Origin: Nitrospirota bacterium
GTDB lineage: Bacteria; Nitrospirota; UBA9217
Reading direction: 5' to 3'
Assembly (NCBI GenBank): GCA_035516965.1
Contig: DATIZR010000049.1
Location: 1 to 64,000 of the forward strand
DNA length: 64,000 bases
The notes below the pieces were generated by a model. The model searched no databases and had not been told where the DNA came from. It saw only the letters and a list, made by a program, of their open reading frames with translations. Position 1 is the stretch's first letter; each line of letters begins with the position of its first letter. A program made the position numbers and the translations under genes. Below are positions 27,358 to 35,493 of this stretch, piece after piece.

Positions 27358-28077
27358 ATGATCGCGCTCCTTTGTTCCGTTGAGGCCGAAGCAGAACTGC
27401 TGAAGGCCAGGGCAGCGGTGGCAAGAAGCGCCGTGATAGGCTCCAAAACCATCATGGAGGGAACGATCGACGGCAGCGACGTGCTGCTCTGCGTCTCCGG
27501 TATGGGCAAGGTCAATTCGGCCCATGGGGCTTCACTCCTGATGACCCGCTACGACCCCGAAGCCCTTATCATCTTCGGCATCGGCGGCGCCTACCCGGCT
27601 TCCGGCGCGGCGATCGGCGATGTGGTGCTGGCGAACGAGGAAATCGCGGGCGATGAAGGGGTCCTGATCGCCGAGGGGTTCAAGGACACCGAGTATATGG
27701 GAATCCCGCTGCTCAGGACCGCCGGCTCCGTCATATTCAATGACTACCCTGCTCCGGAAGGGCTGTTGAAGAAGGCCCTCCAGGCGCTCCAGTCCAGCCC
27801 CGGTCGCGTACAGGCTGGCCCCTTTGTCACCCTGTCCACGTGCACGGGGACCGCTGCGCGCGCGCGCGAGCTTGAAGCGCGCTACCACGGGTTGTGCGAG
27901 AACATGGAGGGCGCGGCCGCGGCCCAGGTCGCTCAGTACCATCAGGTGCCGTGGCTCGAAGTGCGGGCCATTTCGAACATCGTCGAAGACCGGGATCTCT
28001 CCAAATGGGACATTCCACGGGCGGCCGATGCTGTCCAGAGGGCGGTCCTCCGGATCCTGGGGGCATGGAAACAGTGA
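27358..28077 (+). CDS. mqnB: Futalosine hydrolase
   Basis: A 239-residue nucleosidase of the MTAN/PNP superfamily that removes the base from futalosine in the alternative menaquinone pathway. The glycine-rich substrate loop is in FGIGGAYPASGAAIGDVVLA, the CTGTAARARELE segment is characteristic, and the active-site region NMEGAAAAQVA carries the catalytic Met-Glu. It could formally be another 5'-nucleosidase, but the next gene is mqnD, which settles the assignment. mqnA and mqnC are not in the window. Confidence 0.93.
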   Translation: MIALLCSVEAEAELLKARAAVARSAVIGSKTIMEGTIDGSDVLLCVSGMGKVNSAHGASLLMTRYDPEALIIFGIGGAYPASGAAIGDVVLANEEIAGDEGVLIAEGFKDTEYMGIPLLRTAGSVIFNDYPAPEGLLKKALQALQSSPGRVQAGPFVTLSTCTGTAARARELEARYHGLCENMEGAAAAQVAQYHQVPWLEVRAISNIVEDRDLSKWDIPRAADAVQRAVLRILGAWKQ

Positions 28078-28158
28078 ATCGCGCGCACCTGCTCGAACAC
28101 AGGTCGATCGGCTCATGCCGGATCTAACGATAGGACACAGCTTCCCCGTGCAACACCT

Positions 28159-29022
28159 ATGACACAGACGCTTACCATAGGCTATTCCCCCTGCCCGAAC
28201 GATACATTCATCTTTTACGCTCTCATCCACGGCAGGGTCAGGGTCCCCGGCATCGCGTTTCGCGAACAGCTCGAAGACGTGGAGACGCTGAACCGGATGG
28301 CGCTCGAGGGCGAGCTCGATATCACCAAGATATCCTATCACGCGCTGGGCCATCTGCGCGACCAGTACGCGCTGCTCCGTTCCGGAAGCGCCCTCGGCAG
28401 GGGATGCGGGCCGTTGATCGTAGCAAAGCCGGGGACCGGCCTTCCGGACCTGAAGCACGGCATGATCGCGATACCCGGCAGGATGACAACTGCCTTCGTC
28501 CTGCTCAGATTGTATGACCCTTCGATGCAAAACGTGCAGGTAATGACCTTCGACCGGATCATGGATGCCGTCGCGACGGGACAGGCCGCTGCGGGACTGA
28601 TCATCCATGAGAGCAGGTTCACGTACCACCGGTACGGCCTCGAAAAGCTGCTCGATCTGGGCGAATGGTGGGAAGGGCACTCCGGACTGCCCATCCCCCT
28701 GGGCGGCATCCTGGGAAAACGATCCCTCGGGAAAGACATTCTGCTCGCCGTCGAGGATGGGATCCGCCAAAGCCTCCGCTTCGCCCGGACGCATGAGCAG
28801 GAGGTCATGGACTATTGCAGGAAGCACAGTCAGGAGATGGACGAGCAGGTGATGAAAAGCCATATCGCTCTCTATGTGAATGACTTCTCGATCGATCTGG
28901 GCGAGGAAGGAATCAGGGCGGTCCGCAGGCTGTTCGATGAAGCCGAAGCACTGGGCATATTCCCCCGGTCCGATAAACCGCTTCTCGCGGATGGCAAAAA
29001 ATCCGTCGGCATGAAAACGTGA
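28159..29022 (+). CDS. mqnD: 1,4-dihydroxy-6-naphthoate synthase
   Basis: A 287-residue periplasmic-binding-protein-like enzyme that splits cyclic dehypoxanthine futalosine to 1,4-dihydroxy-6-naphthoate. The N-terminal signature GYSPCPNDTFIFYAL is strong. The ligand region DITKISYHALGHL and the conserved GCGPLIVAK also match. It lies 81 bases after mqnB, forming an mqnB-mqnD unit. Menaquinone would be the natural acceptor for the quinone-linked fusion protein encoded at 35.5-43.4 kb (inference). Confidence 0.95.
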   Translation: MTQTLTIGYSPCPNDTFIFYALIHGRVRVPGIAFREQLEDVETLNRMALEGELDITKISYHALGHLRDQYALLRSGSALGRGCGPLIVAKPGTGLPDLKHGMIAIPGRMTTAFVLLRLYDPSMQNVQVMTFDRIMDAVATGQAAAGLIIHESRFTYHRYGLEKLLDLGEWWEGHSGLPIPLGGILGKRSLGKDILLAVEDGIRQSLRFARTHEQEVMDYCRKHSQEMDEQVMKSHIALYVNDFSIDLGEEGIRAVRRLFDEAEALGIFPRSDKPLLADGKKSVGMKT

Positions 29023-29097
29023 CGTACATCGAAGGGGCGGCCCCTTGTGGCCGCTTACGGAGAGTGACCTCTCAGGGTTACTCCTGCAGACATTTAT

Positions 29098-29769
29098 ATG
29101 ATTACGATCAAGCTCTTCGCCATATTAAAGGACCGGGCAGGACGGGATGAACTGCAGGTGCCCTATTCAGGAGGGCCGGTCGTTGATCTGTTGAAACAGG
29201 TGGCGGCCGTTTATCCTGCGCTGGCGGACCTCCTGTCACCGGGCAGGATCATGGTGTCCGTCAACCAGGAATTCGTGAGGCAGGACGCGCCTGTCCGCGA
29301 CGGGGACGAGGTGGCGCTCATGCCGCCTTTTTCGGGCGGGAGCGGACGGGCGCCGATCAGGGTCCAGCACGAGCCTTTCTCGGTCGACGAGGAGCTCGAA
29401 CGAATGAAGCAGTCATCGAACTCGATCGGCGGCATCGTGACCTTCCTGGGCACCACGCGCGACATCTCGCGGGACAAGGCCGTGTCAAAGCTGGAGTTCG
29501 AGCACTATCCGGGGATGGCGGAGAAGAAGCTTGCGGAGATCAGGGAGCGTGCGATCAGGGAATACGGGGTGATCGATGTCTCGATCATCCACCGCGTGGG
29601 AACGCTGCCCGTGGGGGAGAACATCGTGCTGATCGCCGTCGCCGCAATGCACCGCGACGAGGCGTTCAAAGGCTGCCGGTTCTGCATTGACGAGTTGAAG
29701 CGGATCACGCCGATCTGGAAGAAGGAGACCACTTCCGAGGGAGAGGTATGGGTGGAGGAACATCCCTGA
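29098..29769 (+). CDS. MoaD-MoaE fusion (molybdopterin synthase)
   Basis: A 223-residue protein. Residues 1-81 form the ubiquitin-like MoaD fold ending in the Gly-Gly of PPFSGG (80-81). Residues 88-223 form MoaE, with GGIVTFLGTTRD, LEFEHYPGMAEKKL, HRVGTLPVGE and a lysine-rich catalytic end (DELKRITPIWKKE). Together they insert two sulfurs into cPMP. In separate MoaD the Gly-Gly must be the free C-terminus for thiocarboxylation, so here it must be exposed by cleavage or bypassed. It implies use of molybdenum or tungsten enzymes. A bidirectional terminator follows. Confidence 0.93.
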   Translation: MITIKLFAILKDRAGRDELQVPYSGGPVVDLLKQVAAVYPALADLLSPGRIMVSVNQEFVRQDAPVRDGDEVALMPPFSGGSGRAPIRVQHEPFSVDEELERMKQSSNSIGGIVTFLGTTRDISRDKAVSKLEFEHYPGMAEKKLAEIRERAIREYGVIDVSIIHRVGTLPVGENIVLIAVAAMHRDEAFKGCRFCIDELKRITPIWKKETTSEGEVWVEEHP

Positions 29770-29819
29770 CCGCGAGCGCGAAACCAGAGCCGCACGAAGA
29801 AGCAGTATCGAAACACAAA

Positions 29820-29851
29820 ATCCCGGGCAGAGCTCTGTCCGGGATTTTTTT
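29820..29851. terminator. Bidirectional intrinsic terminator between moaD-moaE and merR
   Basis: A long palindrome from 29820 to 29845 (ATCCCGG arm, centre GAGCTC, CCGGGAT arm, one G-T pair). It is followed by a T run on the plus strand and has an A run at 29817-29820 serving the minus strand. It separates two convergent genes. Confidence 0.85.
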
Positions 29852-29893
29852 GATAGGTATTGCGGAGTTGTTAATCCGGTCTACAGACTTGGT

Positions 29894-30313
29894 TCATTTT
29901 TTCGCCGCCTTCTTGCCGTTCTTCAGGAACACCACGCAGGTGGTACAATCGTTCTCCATTTTGCAGCGGGTCGTCTCCCAGCAGGGTTTCCCCTTGTCCG
30001 TGAACGCCGTGCAGGTCGCGCGCCGCTCGTCGGGGCAGTCCTTGATCTCCCAGCAGGGCGCATAGTCAAGAAGCTTCTTGATGCCTTCGATGCTGATCTT
30101 TTTGGCGTGGATCAACTCCCGGATGCAGCGAAGCCACTTGATGTCATTCTCCGTGTAGAGCCTGTTCCGGCGCTCGCGGGTCGGAAGGATCAAACCGTGC
30201 TTCTCATAGAGGCGGAGCGTCTGTGCCGTGGTCCCCACGAGCTTTGCCGCAACACCCATGGTGTAGAGCGGTGCATCCTTGTCTTTCAAAACGTCCAGGC
30301 CGTCAGCTACCAT
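29894..30313 (-). CDS. MerR-family regulator with Cys-rich CWE-type tail
   Basis: A 139-residue DNA-binding protein. The N-terminal MerR helix-turn-helix (YTMGVAAKLVGTTAQTLRLYEKHGLI) is followed by RRNRLYTENDIKWLR. The C-terminal 55 residues carry seven cysteines in two PCWExxxC motifs plus CTTC, probably a metal or Fe-S centre acting as the sensor. I chose the ATG preceded by GGTGA at 8 bases. An upstream ATG at 30334 would add 7 residues. It overlaps the end of ccdA by 7 bases, so the two are co-transcribed and may regulate redox or cytochrome functions. Confidence 0.85.
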   Translation of the reverse strand: MVADGLDVLKDKDAPLYTMGVAAKLVGTTAQTLRLYEKHGLILPTRERRNRLYTENDIKWLRCIRELIHAKKISIEGIKKLLDYAPCWEIKDCPDERRATCTAFTDKGKPCWETTRCKMENDCTTCVVFLKNGKKAAKK

Positions 30314-31059
30314 AATTTTTTCACCGTCTCCCATGCATTCAGAATAGAGGATGTGAGCATCGTCATCTTATCGGTCACCAGGAGCAGCCCCATGGCGATC
30401 AGGATGACGCCGCTTGCTATCTTTATTGCCCGGAAATGCCTCTTCAGCCGCTCGAAGGACGAGAGGAATGCGCTGATGGCGACGGCAGACAGGATGAAGG
30501 GGACGCCCAGGCCGATCGAGTAGCATGCCAGGAGCGCCATGCCCCTGCCGAGCGTGTCCGTAGTCATGGCCAAGGCCAGCACCGACCCCAGGAACGGGCC
30601 CGTGCAGGGGGTCCAGCCTGCGCCGAAGATCATCCCGACGACGACGGTGCCGGCAAAGCCGACGGGCCGGCTCTTGAGATGGATCTTCGCCTCCCGCTGC
30701 AGGAACGGGATATTGACCACATCCATCACGAAAACGCCCATGATGATGATGAGGATGCCGCCGACGATCCGGATCGTGTCGAGGTGCCGGGAGAGGACGC
30801 TTCCCGCCAGGCTCGCCGTGGCTCCCAGGAGCACGAAGATCAGCGAGAATCCCCCTACGAACGCCAGGGAATGGAGCAGGGTTATGTTCATGTTCTTCCT
30901 GCGAGATTCCCGGTCCACCAGTTCGTCGTAGCTTATCCCGGTTATGTACGATACGTAGGAGGGGATGAGCGGAAGAATGCAGGGAGATGCAAACGAGATG
31001 AAGCCCATGGCGAGCGCATACAGCAGGATATACGGCGTTAATCCCTGAGACAGTTCCAT
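30307..31059 (-). CDS. ccdA: Cytochrome c biogenesis / thiol-disulfide transporter CcdA
   Basis: A 250-residue inner-membrane protein with six helices. It moves reducing equivalents from thioredoxin to periplasmic thiol proteins such as haem-ligation factors. The redox cysteines are Cys27 in FASPCILPL and Cys152 in GWTPCTGPF. Length fits the short CcdA form rather than full DsbD. Downstream is the merR-type gene, overlapping by a few bases. It implies that c-type cytochromes are made. Confidence 0.93.
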   Translation of the reverse strand: MELSQGLTPYILLYALAMGFISFASPCILPLIPSYVSYITGISYDELVDRESRRKNMNITLLHSLAFVGGFSLIFVLLGATASLAGSVLSRHLDTIRIVGGILIIIMGVFVMDVVNIPFLQREAKIHLKSRPVGFAGTVVVGMIFGAGWTPCTGPFLGSVLALAMTTDTLGRGMALLACYSIGLGVPFILSAVAISAFLSSFERLKRHFRAIKIASGVILIAMGLLLVTDKMTMLTSSILNAWETVKKLW

Positions 31060-31267
31060 CCAGGCGCATCCCCCTCATACTATTGGAAAATCATAATACC
31101 AAAGCGGATTCAAGGGAGTCAAGAAAAACTTTTTTAATTTCTGATTTACTTTTTCTCAAATTAAGATTATTCATGCGCACCTTTTGCCATTTTCATCTTC
31201 CCTAGGTCGTGCGATACCGGTTTCAGAAGTTCTGACTTTGGTATACAGTCTTTTGCAGAAAATTGTG

Positions 31268-31295
31268 TTGACATTTCTTGCGATATGGTTAAAAT
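31268..31295 (+). promoter_or_regulatory. Promoter of the small CxxC protein gene
   Basis: TTGACA at 31268-31273, a 16-base spacer and TAAAAT at 31290-31295. Start near 31302, followed by a GGAGGTGAT ribosome site. Confidence 0.7.
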
Positions 31296-31334
31296 GCACA
31301 GGTTTGTTTGAATTTGACCCGGAGGTGATGTCCC

Positions 31335-31508
31335 ATGGCAGAAATGAGCAAGACCGCAAAGGCGGCGACCAAAAAAGCGGTCGTGAATCTGAATGTTCCC
31401 CAGTGCTGCGGGAAGCCCATGCAGGCGGCAAAGATGATGACCACGACGGGCAGGGTACGCGGCATGATGTGGCTCTGCGATAAATGCTGGAAAGAGAAGG
31501 CCATCTAG
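31335..31508 (+). CDS. Small CxxC metal-binding protein (57 aa)
   Basis: A 57-residue protein. A near-perfect ribosome site (GGAGGTGATG, 31321-31330), a consensus promoter and a strong terminator bracket it, so it is a real, probably well expressed, single-gene unit. The N-terminal 16 residues are Lys/Ala-rich (SKTAKAATKKAV), then PQCCGKPMQ and WLCDKCWKEKAI give two cysteine pairs able to hold zinc or iron, rubredoxin-knuckle style. I do not recognise the family. The four cysteines and a trailing WKEK suggest a stand-alone zinc ribbon. Confidence 0.85.
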   Translation: MAEMSKTAKAATKKAVVNLNVPQCCGKPMQAAKMMTTTGRVRGMMWLCDKCWKEKAI

Positions 31509-31548
31509 CCTTTCATCCTGGTTGCAGCGGTCCGTTCTGATACGATTG

Positions 31549-31577
31549 AGGCGGTGATCTTTCACCGCCTTTTTTTG
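31549..31577 (+). terminator. Intrinsic terminator after the small CxxC gene
   Basis: A 9-bp stem AGGCGGTGA / TCACCGCCT with a 4-base loop, followed by eight T (31570-31577). Confidence 0.9.
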
Positions 31578-31768
31578 CCTTTTCTTCCCGGTCGTTTCCA
31601 GCCAGAAAAAAGTCAGGATCTCAGTGCCGGGAAGTGCCCCGGACATCAGCAGGTTGTGTCCCAGCCACGTGTTCCGACCTCAGTTCCTCTTTAGTCTCCC
31701 TGCCCTCTCAGCCCGCCAGAGAATCCTTCCGTCTGCAGGGACGCGCCTTGCCCGAAGCCATCCAAAGC

Positions 31769-31798
31769 TTGACTTTGCAACGGAGGGGATGCTATTAT
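31769..31798 (+). promoter_or_regulatory. Promoter of aspS
   Basis: TTGACT at 31769-31774, an 18-base spacer and TATTAT at 31793-31798. Start near 31805. The remaining sequence between the terminator at 31577 and this promoter shows nothing else recognisable. Confidence 0.6.
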
Positions 31799-31847
31799 CC
31801 AGCCTGTTTTGCATCAATCAGAGAAAGGTTCCACACCGGTGAAAACA

Positions 31848-33611
<1,764 letters not shown>

Positions 33612-33618
33612 AAACTTT

Positions 33619-33714
33619 AACCACAGAGGGCGCAGAGAAAGGCCTGAATCTGGAAACCGTTTGCAACACGAGGGCTGTGTCGTTTTCCGGCATCTCCCGG
33701 TGTTCTCTGTGGTT
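33619..33714. repeat. Imperfect inverted repeat AACCACAGAG ... TTCTCTGTGGTT
   Basis: The left arm AACCACAGAGGGCGCAGAGAA (33619 on) and the right arm TTCTCTGTGGTT (33703-33714) are reverse complements in outline, about 65 bases apart, in the gap after aspS. A related half-element occurs at 55663-55693. These look like members of the short CCACAGA-type intergenic repeats common in environmental genomes. Confidence 0.55.
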
Positions 33715-33736
33715 GATGCAGGCTTGAGGTTTGTTC

Positions 33737-33904
33737 ATGAAATGCAAGGTTTGCAATAACGTAGTGACCCTCCGGCTTGGCTGACGCAGAGCAGTGCTGC
33801 GCTGCACGGTGTGCGGCAGGGAGTTCGAGATCGGCCAGTATCTCGAAGAGATCAACGAGGAAATGTGGGAAGCCATCTCCAGCCGGGCCTGCAACAGGGT
33901 CTGA
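33737..33904 (+). CDS. Putative dual-CxxC small selenoprotein (in-frame UGA at 33782)
   Basis: A 56-codon frame with ribosome site GAGGT 6 bases before the ATG. It starts MKCKVCNNVVTLRLG, then has TGA (33782-33784), and continues in the same frame for 39 more residues with a second pair CTVCG, a helix EEINEEMWEAISSR and a terminal cysteine, before TGA at 33902. Both cysteine pairs and the C-terminus stay in frame across the UGA, which argues for selenocysteine read-through. Just after the UGA the RNA can fold: GTGC (33794-33797), a 6-base G-containing loop, then GCAC, with flanking CGCA/TGCG, resembling a bacterial SECIS. From memory, similar small dual-CxxC (seleno)proteins exist in Desulfobacterota. 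The alternative is a gene broken by a nonsense mutation. Confidence 0.65.
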
Positions 33905-34130
33905 GCCGAAGTACGGGGTCAGTCACCGGCGCAGGCCTGCCGGGGCGTCAGGGGATGTCCGGAAGAACGGTCCCCGCATGCCCTTCCGGAAAAGCCATAT
34001 ACACATCCCCGGTAATCAGTTGGTATGGTGCAAGCTCCATCAGGATCAATCGCACGGACCTGCCGTGAAACGAGCTATGCGCGCCGTCTTCAGCCGCTGA
34101 AATTTACCTGCACTCCCGTACCCTGCAATC

Positions 34131-35333
34131 TCATCCCAGGGGGTGCTTCCCCTCGCTCAATTCCCTGCAGAATCCGGCGATGCCCGCGAGCTCGCGTTCG
34201 ATGATCTCTTCCGCACGTCTCGACACATCCCTGACCTCCAGCCCGCGCTCGAGCACGACCTGGGCAGCCGCCATCTGCGGCTGGTCAATGGGCGAGCCGA
34301 TCCTGCTCACGAGATACACATAGGCTTCCCGGATGCCCTCGATCTCGCGGCACAATTTTTCCGCCAGGCGGTGCGAGAGAATATTGTATATCTTGCCCAC
34401 GTGGCTCACGGGGTTTTTGCCTGCCGCGGCCTCGGTGCCGAGCGGCCTGTTTACGGAGATGAGGCCGTTCACACGGTTGCCCCGCCCGACCTGACCGGAA
34501 TCGGCGTCCTCCGCCGACGTGCCGGTCAGGCTCAGGTAGATGCCGTCCATGCCCCTGCCGGGTTCGTCCAACGCATTGTAATGCACGCGGACTTCCCCGG
34601 AGCCGGCGCCCTGCCGTAAAAACTCGCTCATCTCCTGAATCAGTAAATCCTTCCTCCAGAAGTAGTCCTTTTCCGATGAGATCTCCCTGCAGAGGAGCGG
34701 CATGGCCACGGTAAGGTCTAGATCGTTCCCGTGCCTGAGCGCCATCACCTTCACGTCCTCGCCGGTCTCGGGGCGGCTCGCCTTGAAGTCCGGGGAATTG
34801 AGGCGCCGCTCCAGGCCGAGCACCATCTGCTCCGTGGGGCTCAGCGGATAATACCCGACCGTGGCCGACGTGTCATTGGCTCCCCTGACCGCACCCGGCC
34901 GCGAGAATATGTCCGTCAGCTCTTCCGACCCGGGAGCGAGGACAACCCGGTAGTTCACCTGTTGTTCGGGATCGACAAAGCGCATGTTCTTCCTGAGCCA
35001 GGCGCGGGCCGCATCCACGGCGATTTCCGCCACGGGAATGCTCCTGCCTTTGGCGCTGCTCGTCGCCCGGTCGCCGATCGTGAGCTCCATGGGTTTCAGC
35101 ACCTCGCCGCCCTTGAACTCCTTCCTGACGCTCCCGGCCGCCAGCAGGCCCTTGTCGATGTTGTGGTGCAGGATCGTTCCGAATTCCTGGAGGTAGGCCT
35201 GCGAGAGCGCGATCGAAATGGCGTCCATCATGGAATCGCAGAGCGTGTCCGGATGGCCGACGCCTTTGCGTTCAACGATCTCGAAGAGATGGTCCGCGAC
35301 GGGTTTCCCGGGAAAGGGCTCGACAATGATCAT
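34131..35333 (-). CDS. metK: Archaeal-type S-adenosylmethionine synthetase
   Basis: A 400-residue enzyme forming S-adenosylmethionine from methionine and ATP. It belongs to the archaeal MAT family (AdoMet_Synthase), not the bacterial three-domain MetK. Evidence: ERKGVGHPDTLCDSMMDAIS near the N-terminus, the NIDKGLLAAG segment, NRPLGTEAAAGKNPVSHVGKIYN, and the RIGSPIDQP block; the bacterial GHPDKxxD/FGDQG pattern is absent. Only scattered bacteria carry this form. The ATG giving MIIVEPFPG is preferred; an upstream ATG at 35357 adds 8 residues. A TATAAT lies 7 bases before the chosen ATG, so the mRNA may be nearly leaderless. Confidence 0.93.
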   Translation of the reverse strand: MIIVEPFPGKPVADHLFEIVERKGVGHPDTLCDSMMDAISIALSQAYLQEFGTILHHNIDKGLLAAGSVRKEFKGGEVLKPMELTIGDRATSSAKGRSIPVAEIAVDAARAWLRKNMRFVDPEQQVNYRVVLAPGSEELTDIFSRPGAVRGANDTSATVGYYPLSPTEQMVLGLERRLNSPDFKASRPETGEDVKVMALRHGNDLDLTVAMPLLCREISSEKDYFWRKDLLIQEMSEFLRQGAGSGEVRVHYNALDEPGRGMDGIYLSLTGTSAEDADSGQVGRGNRVNGLISVNRPLGTEAAAGKNPVSHVGKIYNILSHRLAEKLCREIEGIREAYVYLVSRIGSPIDQPQMAAAQVVLERGLEVRDVSRRAEEIIERELAGIAGFCRELSEGKHPLG

Positions 35334-35493
35334 GCTCTGATTATACAGGAAAACCATACCATCGGCCGGCGGGGCATGGTTCCGGATACGCGGCAGGACA
35401 GGGCAAGGGCGAGCTTATCTCGAGGCGTCTCCAAAATCATATTTCCCGGTATTGGGCATGACGGCGGAACAAGACTGAATGCGTTTCTCGGCG

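Noticed and set aside
29022-29098. Molybdenum-cofactor riboswitch before the MoaD-MoaE gene
   Set aside because: The gap is only about 75 bases and shows simple GC-rich hairpins, too short for the known Moco RNA.
33811-34068. 85-codon frame starting MRQGVRDRP after aspS
   Set aside because: It is an out-of-frame shadow of the dual-CxxC gene and runs on without motifs.
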